NCBI RefSeq assembly: GCF_000423225.1
Contig: NZ_KE383991.1
Location: forward strand, 382,217 to 446,216
Direction of reading: 5' to 3'
Origin: Kaistia adipata DSM 17808
GTDB lineage: Bacteria; Pseudomonadota; Alphaproteobacteria; Rhizobiales; Kaistiaceae
Length of the DNA: 64,000 nt
The notes under the pieces are model-generated. The model saw nothing but the letters and a program-made list of their open reading frames with translations. It was not told the origin of the DNA and made no database searches. A program made the translations under genes and the position numbers. Positions 17,584 through 26,606 of this stretch are shown here, piece by piece. Position 1 is the stretch's first letter; each line of letters opens with the position of its first letter.

Positions 17584-18684
17584 CTAGCCGACGGACCAAG
17601 CCTCGAGCATGGCCCAGTTGAACTGAACGCCAGTCCCCGGATCATCCGGAGCGATCGCACGACCATTCTCGACTACCAACGGCCGGAATGTGCAGCGATC
17701 GATCTGGAAGGCGTGCACCTCCAGCCAGCCGGCATTCGGCACGGCCGGAACGAGGCTGACGTGAAGCTCCTGCATGCCGTGACTGCAGACGGGCATGCCA
17801 AGCTCCTCGGCAAGCTTCGCCACCCGCAGGAACCCGGTCACTCCACCGCAGTTCGAAGCGTCGGGCTGAATGAAGCCAAGCGACGAATGCTGGAACGCGT
17901 GCTTGAACTCCTGCAGCGTGTGCAGGTTCTCGCCCTGGGCCAACGGGATGAAGGTGGCACTCGCCAAGCGCCCATAGCCCTCGAAATCGTCGGGCTCCAT
18001 CGGCTCTTCAAACCAGGTCAGGTCGAACGGCTCGAAGGCGCGCGCCGCGGCCGTGGCACGCTCGAGGTCGTAGCCGAAATTGCCGTCGACCATCAGCTTC
18101 GCCGCAGGCCCGATCAACTCGCGGACGGCGCGCAGACGGGCGATGTCCTCGCCGAGATCGGGCTTGCCGACCTTGATCTTGATGGCCTGGTAGCCTTGAG
18201 CGAGGTAGCCGGAGACGCTCTCGACCAGCTTCTCGATGGGATAGTTGAGATCGACGCCGCCGCGATAGGTGAGCGGGGATTTGCTAGCGCCGCCGGCCAT
18301 CTTCCAAAGCGGCAGATTGCGCACCTTGCCGCGCAGGTCCCAGAGCGCAATGTCGATGGCCGAGATGGCGAAGGAGGCGACGCCGCCCCGCCCGACATAG
18401 TGCAGGCGCGAATGCATCTCGTCATAGAGCGTGTCGATGTCGTCGGCATCATGCCCGATCAACATCGGCGCCAGATCGTGATCGATCATCGCCTTGGTCG
18501 CGCGCCCCCCGGTGCCGATCGTGTAGGTGTAACCGACGCCCGACTCGCCGCCCGTCGTGCCGATCTCGACGGTTGCGAGCTCGTAGAAGGTCTGCAGGCC
18601 ATGCCGCGCATCCTGCATCGGCTCCTCGAGCGGCACGTGGAAAACGCGCGTCCTGATGTCACGAATGGTCTGTCGGCTGGACAT
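17584..18684 (-). CDS. Mandelate racemase/muconate lactonizing-type enolase superfamily enzyme
   Basis: A 366-residue two-domain enzyme. The KxK base motif is AIKIKVGK (Lys169, Lys171). The three metal ligands fall at Asp200 (VDGNFGYD), Glu226 (WFEEPME) and Glu252 (GENLHT), and a His302/Asp275 dyad is visible ([15 protein letters not shown]). All residues for a mandelate-racemase-subgroup racemase or sugar-acid dehydratase are therefore in place. ATG 18684 follows AGAGGAAGAG and is preferred to the upstream frame start at 18729. It is downstream of and co-directional with the frameshifted aldehyde dehydrogenase. The substrate is likely a sugar acid, but it cannot be named. Confidence 0.9.
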   Translation of the reverse strand: MSSRQTIRDIRTRVFHVPLEEPMQDARHGLQTFYELATVEIGTTGGESGVGYTYTIGTGGRATKAMIDHDLAPMLIGHDADDIDTLYDEMHSRLHYVGRGGVASFAISAIDIALWDLRGKVRNLPLWKMAGGASKSPLTYRGGVDLNYPIEKLVESVSGYLAQGYQAIKIKVGKPDLGEDIARLRAVRELIGPAAKLMVDGNFGYDLERATAAARAFEPFDLTWFEEPMEPDDFEGYGRLASATFIPLAQGENLHTLQEFKHAFQHSSLGFIQPDASNCGGVTGFLRVAKLAEELGMPVCSHGMQELHVSLVPAVPNAGWLEVHAFQIDRCTFRPLVVENGRAIAPDDPGTGVQFNWAMLEAWSVG

Positions 18685-18736
18685 GCTTCTCTTCCTCTGG
18701 AGAAATGATTGCCAAGCGATCCGGGCCAAGGCCCGA

Positions 18737-20211
18737 TCAGGCCCAGTTCACGTACATGGTCTTCTTCTGGAAATAGCCATCCAGGCCGTACTTCCCGTCC
18801 TCGCCGCCGAGGCCGGACTGGCCCCAGCCGGTATGGAAGCCCTGGATCAGCTCGCCATTGGTGCGGTTGAAGTAGATCTCGCCGAAGTCGAGCTCCGCCG
18901 CGATCCGCATCAGCCGCATCAGGCTGCCGGTATAGGCATAGGCCGAGAGACCGTAGTCGGAATCATTGGCGAGCCGCAGCGCCTGCTCGAAATCGTCGAC
19001 GATGACGATCGGCACGACCGGGCCGAAGATCTCCTCGCGCATCGCCGGCACGTCATTGCCCTGGGCGAGCAGGACGGTGGGCGCATACCAATGGCCGCGC
19101 GACCGGGCGCCCTCCGTCAGCCGCCCACCCTCCAGCAGGACCTCGGCACCGGCCTCGGTGCTGCGGCGGACGATGTCGACAATCTTGTCGACTTCGGGTC
19201 CGCTGATCTTGGGGCCGATATCGGGATTGTCGAGCGGGTCGCCGATCACCAGCGCGCGGCTGCGCGCGACGAATTTCTCGATGAATTCCTGGGCGATGGC
19301 GCGATGCAGATACATGCGCTCGTTGCAGGTGCAGATCTGGCCGCAGTTGGTATAGCGGGCCGTCACCGCGCTCTCCACGGCGCGGTCGATGTCCGCATCC
19401 TCCATGACGATGAAGGGCGCCTTGCCGCCGAGTTCGAGCCGAATCGGCTTGATGCGTCGAGCGCCTGCGGCGTAGATCTCGCGCCCGGCGCGGGTGCTGC
19501 CGGTCATGGTGACGAGGTCCGATTCCGGACTCTCGACCAACGCCTGGCCGAGGCCGTGACCGGTGCCGGTGACGACGTTGACCACGCCCGCGGGGATGCC
19601 GACCCGCTCCGCCAGCGCCGCGATCGCAAGGCCCGAAAGCGGCGTGAACTCGTGCGCCTTGAGGACAAAGCTGTTGCCGCCACTAGCGCCGGCCCGAGCT
19701 TGCGGCCGGTCAAGGCGGCGGGATAATTCCAGGCCGTCAGGCCGACCACGACGCCATAGGGAACGCGCCGGATCCAGATCTCCTCGTTCGCCATGTCGGA
19801 GGGCATGATGTCGCCCTCGATGCGGCGCCCGCTCTCGGCGGCATAGCGCAGGAAGGTCTCGGTCGCGCCAATTTCGCCATGGGCCTGGTTGAGAGGCTTG
19901 CCCTGCTCAGCGACGACGACATGGGCCAGCAGGTCGCGATGATCGCGCACGGCATCGGCGAGCAGGCCCACCAGCCGACCGCGCTCGGGCGCCGGCGTGG
20001 CGGCCCAGACCGGCTGAGCCTTCCGAGCCGCTTCCAACGCCGCATGCGCATGATCAGCGGATCCCGCCGGTACCGTCGCGACAACCGCGCCATTGGCCGG
20101 ATTCTCGACCTCGACCCGAGCCGCTGCAGGCCCTTCCAGCCATGTGCCGCCGACAAGCATACCCAGATGCGACGGCTCCCCCGCCAACGCGGCCTTCAAT
20201 CTGTCGAGCAT
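18737..20211 (-). pseudogene. Aldehyde dehydrogenase (AldA-like), frameshifted
   Basis: Two overlapping frames together make one full-length aldehyde dehydrogenase of about 490 residues. The N-terminal part (from ATG 20211 or GTG 20223) runs to WNYPAALTGRKLGPALVA. It then leaves frame near 19678, where GCGGCAACAGC is seen but GCGGGCAACAGC (A-G-N-S) is expected, a one-base loss. The other frame continues with VVTGTGHGLGQALVESPE, LELGGKAPFIVMEDAD and the catalytic Cys in NCGQICTC, resembling E. coli lactaldehyde/glycolaldehyde dehydrogenase. Everything else is intact, so this is a recent inactivation or an assembly error. An operator lies just upstream of its start. Confidence 0.85.
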
Positions 20212-20224
20212 GCGTCCATCCACG

Positions 20225-20239
20225 TTTGGTCAGACCAAA
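20225..20239. promoter_or_regulatory. FadR/GntR-type operator TTTGGTCAGACCAAA
   Basis: A perfect inverted repeat TTTGGTC-A-GACCAAA, the TGGTCnGACCA pattern bound by FadR-subfamily GntR regulators. It lies directly upstream of the frameshifted aldehyde dehydrogenase, in the divergent region shared with the GntR gene at 20431. Confidence 0.75.
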
Positions 20240-20344
20240 TCTTTATGTTCGTTGGACCACACATCGAAAAACCTGTCAACGGATCGCAAAAATCGAAAGA
20301 TTACGACCTAGTCGGCACCACTCGCGACCGATCGATTGGCTTTT

Positions 20345-20356
20345 TTGGTCCGTCCA
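20345..20356. promoter_or_regulatory. Second, imperfect GntR-type half-palindrome
   Basis: TTGGTCCGTCCA differs from the TTGGTCnGACCA pattern at one base and lies 75 bp upstream of the GntR gene start. It could be the autoregulatory site. Confidence 0.4.
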
Positions 20357-20430
20357 TATGGGTCCGCTATTGATATTCGCCGAGCTTTGGTGGATTGCTG
20401 CGGGACTGATTTCGTGCCGAGCGGAAACCG

Positions 20431-21156
20431 ATGCCGAGCGACCACCCCCTCGATGACACGCCAGCCCGCGCGGGAAACCAGCGCGCGGCCGACGCGATCG
20501 TGACGGCTATCGAGCAGGACATCGTCTCGGGCCTCCTCGAGAACGGCAGCCCGCTGCCGCCCGAGCGCGATCTGATGGGCCGCTTCGGCATCAGCCGCAC
20601 GGTGGTGCGCGAAGCGATCGCGACACTGACGACGCGCGGCCTGCTAGAGAGCAAGCCGCGCCACCGTCCGATCGTGCGCCGGCCCGGCTATGACGCCGCC
20701 TTCTCGGCGGTCGGCGGCGTGGTCAGCCACCTGCTGCGGCAGGATGGAGGCGTGAAGACGCTCTACGACGTGCGCATCTTCCTCGAGGCCTCGCTTGTCC
20801 GTCACGCCGCCCTGCACGCCCGCAAGGAGGACATCGCGGCGCTCCGCACGGCGCTGGAACAGAACCGCGCCGCGATCGACGACCCCGTTCTCTTCGACAA
20901 CACGGACGTCGCCTTCCACGCGATCTTCTATCGCATCCTCGGCAATCCGGTACTGCCGGCCGTGCACAGAGCCTTCGTCACCTGGCTGTTCGAGCACTGG
21001 CAGAGCATGAACCGCTCAGCCGAGCAGAACCTCATCTACTACGCGGGGCACAAGGCGATCTTCGACGCCATCATCGATCGCGACCCCGATGCCGCGGAAC
21101 AAGCACTCCTCGTCCATCTCGGCGAGGCATGGGAGACGGTCCGCGGCACGTTCTAG
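20431..21156 (+). CDS. GntR-family (FadR subfamily) transcriptional regulator
   Basis: A 241-residue protein with an N-terminal winged helix-turn-helix (PPERDLMGRFGISRTVVREAIATL, about residues 43-66) and an all-helical FCD effector domain. The metal/acid-binding residues are visible (DVRIFLE, DVAFHAIFYRILGNP, HKAIFDAIIDRD). Members sense organic acids. It is divergent from the aldehyde dehydrogenase and enolase-superfamily pair and upstream of a GMC oxidase, and the TTTGGTCAGACCAAA site between the divergent genes is the obvious target. A sugar acid or its breakdown product is a reasonable effector. Confidence 0.93.
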   Translation: MPSDHPLDDTPARAGNQRAADAIVTAIEQDIVSGLLENGSPLPPERDLMGRFGISRTVVREAIATLTTRGLLESKPRHRPIVRRPGYDAAFSAVGGVVSHLLRQDGGVKTLYDVRIFLEASLVRHAALHARKEDIAALRTALEQNRAAIDDPVLFDNTDVAFHAIFYRILGNPVLPAVHRAFVTWLFEHWQSMNRSAEQNLIYYAGHKAIFDAIIDRDPDAAEQALLVHLGEAWETVRGTF

Positions 21157-21185
21157 CGCACACGATATCAGGGAGGATAGCGGGA

Positions 21186-22808
21186 GTGGCTCGGGAGGAG
21201 TTCGACTACATCGTCGCCGGCGGCGGGTCGTCCGGCTGCGTCGCCGCCGCACAGCTGGTAACCAAGGGAAACCATCGCGTACTTCTGCTCGAGGCGGGGC
21301 ACTCGCACCACCATCCGCTCCTCGACATGCCGCCGGGCATCTTCAAGATGATCAACGGCAGCAAGTACATGAAGTACCACACGACAATCCCGCAGCCGCA
21401 TCTCGACGGCCGCGCGCACGACATACCGCAGGGCAACGTGCTCGGCGGCGGCTCATCGGTGAACGCGCAGGTCTATATCCGTGGCCGCGCCGCCGACTAT
21501 GACGACTGGGATGCGATCCTGCGCGGCAACAATGACGGCGCCGACTGGAGCTGGAACGCCGTTCTCCGCCACTTCCGCGGCATGGAAGGCAACAACCGCC
21601 TCTACAATGACGCCCATGGCGCCGACGGCCCCCTCCTCGTCTCGGATCCCGGCCACATCAACGAATTGTCGCGCTGGTTCGTGCAGGCGGTGCAGGCCCT
21701 CAAGGAGCCATTCAATCCGGACTTCAACGGCCCCGCGCAGCGTGGCGTCGGCTTTTACCAGTTCATGAACCGGGCCGGACGCCGCAGCAGCGCCGCCTAC
21801 GCCTACGTCGAGCCGCTGAAGGACGACCCGCGTCTCACCGTCCGCCTGCATGCCGAGGTTTCGCGCGTGCTGATCGAGAACGGCAGGGCCGTCGGTGTCG
21901 CCTACCGCATCAACGGGACGGAACACACAGCCTATGCGAAGGGCGAGATCATCGTCAGCTCCGGAGCGCTGGTCAGCCCCAAGCTGCTGATGCTGTCGGG
22001 CATCGGCCCCGCCGACCATCTCGCCGGGCACGGCATCGCCTGCAAGATCGACCTCCCCGGCGTCGGCGCCAATTTGATCGACCATCCGGAAGTGCCAATC
22101 ACGGCCACCACCAATGGCCGCTTCGGCTATTTCAACCAGGGCAATGGCTGGCGCATGCTGAAGAACGGCCTGCAGTTCAAGCTGTTCGGCAGCGGCCCGA
22201 TCACCACGGCGGGCGTCGAGGCCGGCGCCTTCGTTAACCCGCTCGATCCCGAGGCAACACCGACGATACAGGCCTTCTGCGTGCCGATCGTCTATCTCGA
22301 TCGCAACACGCGGAACTCGATGAAGGACACCTACGGCCTCACCATCACCACCGTCGTCGTCAAACCCAAGTCGCGCGGCTTCGTCAAACTGCGCTCCGCC
22401 GATCCCGCAGCGATGCCGCTCGTTTCGCCCCACCTGCTGCAGAACGAGGACGACATGCGACAGATGGTGGCCGGTCAGCGATTCTTCCTGCGCGCCTTCC
22501 ACACCGAGCCGCTCGCCCGCCGGATCGAGCGCGTCGCGCTGCCGCCGACGCCGGATCCAGACGACGAGGCGCTGCGCACGCACTGCCGGCGCTTCGTGAA
22601 GACCAACTACCATCCGGCCGGCACCTGCAAGATGGGCGCGGATGGCGACCCAATGGCCGTGCTCGATGCCCGCATGCGGGTGCGCGGCGTCGAGGGTCTC
22701 AGGGTGTGCGACATGTCGGCGGTACCCAACATCAACGCCGGCAACACCAACGCGCCGGCGATGATGCTCGGCGACCGCTGCGCCGACTTCATCCTCAGCG
22801 CGACGTAA
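21186..22808 (+). CDS. GMC-family FAD-dependent alcohol oxidoreductase
   Basis: A 540-residue GMC flavoenzyme: FAD motif DYIVAGGGSSGCVAAAQL, GGGSSVNAQVYIRGRA, active-site histidine in TNYHPAGTCKMG and the second conserved site in NINAGNTNAPAMMLGDRCADF. The start is GTG 21186, preceded by GGGAGGATAGCGGGA. The longer frame to 21129 overlaps the GntR gene and lacks a ribosome-binding site. It is 30 bp downstream of the GntR gene and so likely in its operon. It differs clearly from the GMC gene at 9133, so the two are not a recent duplication. Confidence 0.92.
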   Translation: MAREEFDYIVAGGGSSGCVAAAQLVTKGNHRVLLLEAGHSHHHPLLDMPPGIFKMINGSKYMKYHTTIPQPHLDGRAHDIPQGNVLGGGSSVNAQVYIRGRAADYDDWDAILRGNNDGADWSWNAVLRHFRGMEGNNRLYNDAHGADGPLLVSDPGHINELSRWFVQAVQALKEPFNPDFNGPAQRGVGFYQFMNRAGRRSSAAYAYVEPLKDDPRLTVRLHAEVSRVLIENGRAVGVAYRINGTEHTAYAKGEIIVSSGALVSPKLLMLSGIGPADHLAGHGIACKIDLPGVGANLIDHPEVPITATTNGRFGYFNQGNGWRMLKNGLQFKLFGSGPITTAGVEAGAFVNPLDPEATPTIQAFCVPIVYLDRNTRNSMKDTYGLTITTVVVKPKSRGFVKLRSADPAAMPLVSPHLLQNEDDMRQMVAGQRFFLRAFHTEPLARRIERVALPPTPDPDDEALRTHCRRFVKTNYHPAGTCKMGADGDPMAVLDARMRVRGVEGLRVCDMSAVPNINAGNTNAPAMMLGDRCADFILSAT

Positions 22809-22836
22809 ATCGCCGGGCCGCGTCGCTTCTCCGCCG

Positions 22837-23583
22837 CTAGAGCTCCACGCGGAATCGATAGCGGTCGGCCCGGTAGGTCACGACTACGAACTCGACCGGC
22901 ATACCGGCTGCCGACTTTGCGACACGGGTGACCACCAGAACCGCCGAAGCAGGCTCAACGTCGAGCAGGCGCGCAGTCTCGCCACTCGCCAGATTCGCTT
23001 CGATGAACTCGACGCCGCCCGAGATCTCGACATCCAGGTTCTCGCGTAGCCACGCATAAAGCGATCCGCCGGCAAGCTGCGCCTCGGTCGGCGGCGGGAC
23101 ATTGCCAAAGAGGTCCGGCCGGATCCACGACACCGAGTAGCCCATCAGCCGGCCGTTCGCGCTGAGCAGCCTGTCCGAGCGGAACGGCTTGTCGGAAGAG
23201 GCAAGGCCCAGCGCATGCGCGACCTCGCCGCTCGCCTGCTCCCACCCCGCCGAAAGCACGGCGAAGGATGGCTTCAGCCCACGCAGCAGCATGTCCTCGG
23301 TGAAGCCGCGGATCTGGTTGACCGGCTGATCGACACGACCGCCAAGCACGATCGACCCGACGCCAGAACGGCGCGTGATCAGCCCTTCCTGGACCAGCTT
23401 GTTCAAAGCCGAGCGCGCGGTGGTGCGACTGACGTCGAACACCCGGTTCAGATGCGCCTCGGTGGGCATGACGTCGCCAGCCTGGAACTCACCTTCGACG
23501 ATCGACTGCCTGAGGATGTTGGCGATCTGAAACCATTTCGGCGCCCCCTCGTCCGAAAGCCGTGCCGCATCCCAACCCATCAT
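22837..23583 (-). CDS. GntR-family (HutC subfamily) transcriptional regulator
   Basis: A 248-residue regulator. The winged helix-turn-helix spans about residues 20-75 (LNRVFDVSRTTARSALNKLVQEGLITRR) and is followed by a chorismate-lyase-like UTRA effector domain (DQPVNQIRGFTEDMLLRGL, PADRYRF-like C-terminus). Such proteins often sense sugars or phosphosugars and repress adjacent uptake operons. It is divergent from the PfkB-BtpA-ABC operon. The near-identical boxes at 23591 (8 bp before its own start) and 23781 (at the operon promoter) suggest that it represses both. Confidence 0.93.
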   Translation of the reverse strand: MMGWDAARLSDEGAPKWFQIANILRQSIVEGEFQAGDVMPTEAHLNRVFDVSRTTARSALNKLVQEGLITRRSGVGSIVLGGRVDQPVNQIRGFTEDMLLRGLKPSFAVLSAGWEQASGEVAHALGLASSDKPFRSDRLLSANGRLMGYSVSWIRPDLFGNVPPPTEAQLAGGSLYAWLRENLDVEISGGVEFIEANLASGETARLLDVEPASAVLVVTRVAKSAAGMPVEFVVVTYRADRYRFRVEL

Positions 23584-23590
23584 ATCCCGC

Positions 23591-23606
23591 CAAATGTCAT
23601 GACAAA
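23591..23606. promoter_or_regulatory. Putative HutC-type operator 1 (CAAATGTCATGACAAA)
   Basis: Contains the perfect palindrome TGTCATGACA and shares 15 of 16 bases with the box at 23781. It lies 8 bp upstream of the GntR/HutC start, as expected for autoregulation. Confidence 0.65.
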
Positions 23607-23760
23607 TGCATGATCTATCATTCCGGACGGCTCGCGAGCAAGGGCATCCGTATCTTCCGCATGGCGCGACGCCAAACTAGAGAGCCATGACCGACCCAGA
23701 GACGCCCTTGACTTAGTCCAAATGATCAAATTTTAGCCAGATCGATCCTCAGTGCTTTTT

Positions 23761-23790
23761 TTGCTCAATCCCGGCTTGATCAAATGTAAT
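23761..23790 (+). promoter_or_regulatory. Predicted promoter of the PfkB-BtpA operon
   Basis: TTGCTC (23761-23766), an 18-bp spacer and TGTAAT (23785-23790, five of six bases of the consensus). The -10 lies inside operator 2, so repressor binding would exclude polymerase. Confidence 0.45.
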
Positions 23791-23796
23791 GACAAA
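23781..23796. promoter_or_regulatory. Putative HutC-type operator 2 (CAAATGTAATGACAAA)
   Basis: A direct copy of the box at 23591 with one change. It overlaps the predicted -10 of the kinase operon and ends 32 bp before the TTG start. Confidence 0.65.
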
Positions 23797-23828
23797 GTTA
23801 CAAATTGAGCCATCGCAGGGAGGCGACC

Positions 23829-24716
23829 TTGGCGCACTATCTTTTTGTCGGCGACGTCAGTCTGGATCTGAGCCTGCAAGCGCCCCACATGCCGGCGCCA
23901 GACGAGAAGGTGCACTGCACCGCCTCGACCGAAGGCCTCGGCGGAGTCATCACCAACACTGCGGTAGCCTTCTCGCGAGCTGGCGGCGACGCCGCGCTCG
24001 GCATCCAGCTCGGCGACGACCTCGCCTCGATCCAAGTCCGCAACGAACTCGAGGCAACGCGCCTGGACCTGCGGCCGGCGATGGTCCCCGGCGGCCTCTG
24101 CCGCGTCGTAACGATGATCGAGCCGCACGGCGAAAAGCGGCTGCTGCTCTATCCGGGCGTCTCGCTCTATCCCGACGATGCGGCAGTCCGAGCGCTTCGG
24201 CTCGACGACATCGCCCATCTCCATACCGCCTGCTTCGGCCCCGCCGCCCCGGCGCTGGTCGAGCGGGCGCGGCAGGCCGGCATCGGCTGGTCGATTGACC
24301 TCGAGCCCGCCAGTTTCCCACATGGCATCGCCAGCCTCGCTCCGGTCCTCGACGGCGCCCGTGTCGTCTTCGTGAACGACCGCGCCGCCGATGCGATCGG
24401 CCGCGATCCGATCGGCCGGCTACGCGACCTCGGTGTGAGCGACGTGGTGCGTACGCGCGGCCCCCTCGGCGCGGAACTCTACCGCGAGGGCGGCGAGATG
24501 CTGTACGCGCCGCCGCCCGCGGGCCTCGACATCGTCGACACGACCGGCGCGGGCGACTGCCTCGCCGGCTGGTTCCTCGCCGGCCTCGCCGCCGGATGGC
24601 GGGTCGACATCATTCTGGCACGCGCCGTGCGCGCCGCATCGATCGCCTGCACAAGGATGGGCGCGCAGACCGCCTACCCGACGCTCTCCGAAATCGAAAC
24701 TCAAGAACAAGGCTGA
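23829..24716 (+). CDS. PfkB/ribokinase-family carbohydrate kinase
   Basis: A 295-residue kinase of the ribokinase fold. The N-terminal strand AHYLFVGDVSLDLSL leads to the substrate-binding GLGGVITNTAVAFSRAGGDAALG. The C-terminal anion-hole and base motif DTTGAGDCLAGWFLAGL has its catalytic Asp at about residue 243. It would phosphorylate the imported sugar or nucleoside with ATP. No ATG gives a full domain: TTG 23829 follows GGGAGG at the right spacing and is the best start. An upstream TTG at 23805 is also in frame. It is the first gene of an operon running to 29390. Confidence 0.9.
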   Translation: MAHYLFVGDVSLDLSLQAPHMPAPDEKVHCTASTEGLGGVITNTAVAFSRAGGDAALGIQLGDDLASIQVRNELEATRLDLRPAMVPGGLCRVVTMIEPHGEKRLLLYPGVSLYPDDAAVRALRLDDIAHLHTACFGPAAPALVERARQAGIGWSIDLEPASFPHGIASLAPVLDGARVVFVNDRAADAIGRDPIGRLRDLGVSDVVRTRGPLGAELYREGGEMLYAPPPAGLDIVDTTGAGDCLAGWFLAGLAAGWRVDIILARAVRAASIACTRMGAQTAYPTLSEIETQEQG

Positions 24717-24725
24717 AGAGGTAGA

Positions 24726-25571
24726 ATGTCTCCCCCCATCGTAATGCCGGCCAAGCCGAGCGCCCTTGCCACCCATTTCGACAAGAAGAAGCCGATCATC
24801 GGCGTCGTGCATTTGCGCCCGCTTCCCGGCGCACCCCGCTACGAGGGCGAAGCGATGCGCGACATCATCGCCGCGGCGCTGCGCGACGCGCGCACGCTCG
24901 CCGATGGCGGCATCGACGGCATCATGGTCGAGAACGCCAGCGACATGCCCTTCTCCCGTCCCGAGCACATCGGCTTCGAAACGGTCGCGGCCCTCTCCGT
25001 CATCTGCCAGGAAATCCGCAACACCGTCAGCGCACCGATCGGCATTACCTGCGTGGCGAACGGCGCCATCCCCGGCCTCGCCGTCGCCAAGGCGGTCGGC
25101 GCGCGTTGGGTGCGCGTCAACCAGTGGGTCAACGCCTATGTCGCCAATGAAGGCTTCCTGAACGGACCGGCCGCCGAGGCGCTGCGCTACCGCGCGCAGA
25201 TCGGCGCCAAGGATGTTTCCATCTTTGCCGACGTGCATGTGAAGTTCGGCGCGCACGCCATCACCGGCGACCGCTCGATCACCGAGCAGGCGACCGACGC
25301 CGAATGGTTCGACGCCGACGTACTGATCGCCACCGGCACCCGCACGGGATCGCCGACCCAGCCGGAGGAAGTGGCCGAGGTCCGCGCAGGCACCAACCTG
25401 CCAGTCATCGTCGGCTCGGGCCTGTCGCCCGAACAGGTGCCCACCCTGATGCCCGTCGCCGACGGCGCCATTGTCGGTCAATGGCTGAAGGTGGACTCAC
25501 GCTGGTGGAACCCCGTCGATCCGGCCCGCGTCGAGCGCCTGATGAACGCCGTCGAGAAGTCGCGGAAATGA
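24726..25571 (+). CDS. BtpA/SgcQ-family TIM-barrel protein
   Basis: A 281-residue protein with the family hallmarks: IIGVVHLRPLPGAPRYEG at the N-terminus, GGIDGIMVENASDMPF, ARWVRVNQWVNAYVANEG, and the phosphate-binding-like C-terminal strands LPVIVGSGLSPEQVP and DGAIVGQWLK. The last two resemble the phosphate grip of phosphosugar TIM barrels. The family includes cyanobacterial BtpA and E. coli SgcQ; no reaction is established. Located 9 bp after a PfkB kinase, it may act on the phosphorylated product (aldolase, isomerase or hydrolase). It overlaps the next gene by 4 bp (ATGA). Confidence 0.88.
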   Translation: MSPPIVMPAKPSALATHFDKKKPIIGVVHLRPLPGAPRYEGEAMRDIIAAALRDARTLADGGIDGIMVENASDMPFSRPEHIGFETVAALSVICQEIRNTVSAPIGITCVANGAIPGLAVAKAVGARWVRVNQWVNAYVANEGFLNGPAAEALRYRAQIGAKDVSIFADVHVKFGAHAITGDRSITEQATDAEWFDADVLIATGTRTGSPTQPEEVAEVRAGTNLPVIVGSGLSPEQVPTLMPVADGAIVGQWLKVDSRWWNPVDPARVERLMNAVEKSRK

Positions 25572-26305
25572 CGAGCCTCACCGGAGACACCGACGTCTTT
25601 TCATCGGCGCCACCATCGGGCACCACGCCCAAGGCCTCGGTGATGTTCGTCGCCACGCGCCAGGACGAGCTGCCCGGCGTCTATGGCGCGGCGCACCACC
25701 GCGCCATCCTGGCTGTCCTCGACGAGCTCGCCGCCGAGGGCTGGACGCTGTCGCTGCGTCGCGTCTTCGATCCCGCGGCGCCGAACACGCCGCGGGCGCT
25801 CGACACCGGTTTCACCCACATGCACGATATCGCCGGCGTGTTCGAGGCACCCGACCTCGAAAGCGCGCTTGCCGGAACCATCCGGCTCGAGAAGGCCGGC
25901 TGGGCGCGCGCCTTCCGCACGGAATGGCTGATGGGCGTCAAGGAGTTCGCCCCGGTCATGGGCAAGGGCGCGCTCACCGATCATGGCTGGTCCTTCCTCG
26001 CGCTTTGGGAATGGAACGACCAGTGGTGCGAGGCGACGCCGGAGGAACGCACCGAATACGACTTCGAGTGCGACATCGCCTTCAAGGGTGACCTGGCGCT
26101 CGGCGTCAACATCGCCGGCCGCCACCGTATGGACTGGTCGCATTCCTGGCACCATCTCGGCGCTTGGGAAATCGACGGTCCGGACACCGCCGACGCCGCC
26201 ATCCGCGGCCACGAGCGCGTGGCCGATTTCAAGTTCACCACATCGCGACACATCGTGGGCCGCCTCGCGCCGCTCGCCGACCTGATCGCTCCGAGGTACG
26301 CCTGA
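25568..26305 (+). CDS. Conserved hypothetical protein, possible ferredoxin-like (dimeric alpha-beta barrel) fold
   Basis: A 245-residue soluble protein without a signal peptide or membrane segment, not assigned to a named family. It is rich in Trp and His, with DHGWSFLALWEWNDQW in the middle. Its C-terminal 50 residues align without gaps to the 99-residue product of the next gene: GRHRMDWSHSW...WEIDG against GRFHIRGQHDF...WKFAG, both ending in VG about 27 residues later. The two are probably related domains. Small barrels of this kind include sugar mutarotases, which would suit a sugar operon, but this is a guess. It overlaps BtpA by 4 bp, so the genes are coupled. Confidence 0.8.
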   Translation: MTSLTGDTDVFSSAPPSGTTPKASVMFVATRQDELPGVYGAAHHRAILAVLDELAAEGWTLSLRRVFDPAAPNTPRALDTGFTHMHDIAGVFEAPDLESALAGTIRLEKAGWARAFRTEWLMGVKEFAPVMGKGALTDHGWSFLALWEWNDQWCEATPEERTEYDFECDIAFKGDLALGVNIAGRHRMDWSHSWHHLGAWEIDGPDTADAAIRGHERVADFKFTTSRHIVGRLAPLADLIAPRYA

Positions 26306-26306
26306 C

Positions 26307-26606
26307 ATGACCCAATCCGTCTGGATCCACTATTCTCGCCCCCGTCCGCACTGGTACCTGCTGGGCGACAAGGAAAAGCAGGCACTCGCCGACGCCTGGC
26401 AAGCTGTCCGCGACGGCGCCAAGGCCGCCGGCGCCGAGTTCCACGGCCGCTTCCACATCCGCGGCCAGCACGACTTCCAGGAAGTCGAGATCTGGAAGTT
26501 CGCCGGCACCACCGAGGCGTTCAACCATTGGCAGGCGCTCTGCGCGGCGCGCTACAACGAGTTCCACGCCTTCTCGAACAATGTCGGCCTGGAAACGGGC
26601 ACATGA
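26307..26606 (+). CDS. Small conserved hypothetical protein, related to the C-terminus of its upstream neighbour
   Basis: A 99-residue soluble protein (VWIHYSRPRPHWYLLGDKEK at the start, NHWQALCAARYNEFHAFSN near the end). The alternation of beta-like and helix-like stretches suggests one ferredoxin-like domain that could dimerise, like Dabb proteins or rhamnose mutarotase. It begins 2 bp after the previous gene and overlaps the ATPase gene by ATGA, so its stoichiometry is tied to both. The function is not recognised. A mutarotase or small auxiliary subunit is possible. Confidence 0.8.
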   Translation: MTQSVWIHYSRPRPHWYLLGDKEKQALADAWQAVRDGAKAAGAEFHGRFHIRGQHDFQEVEIWKFAGTTEAFNHWQALCAARYNEFHAFSNNVGLETGT

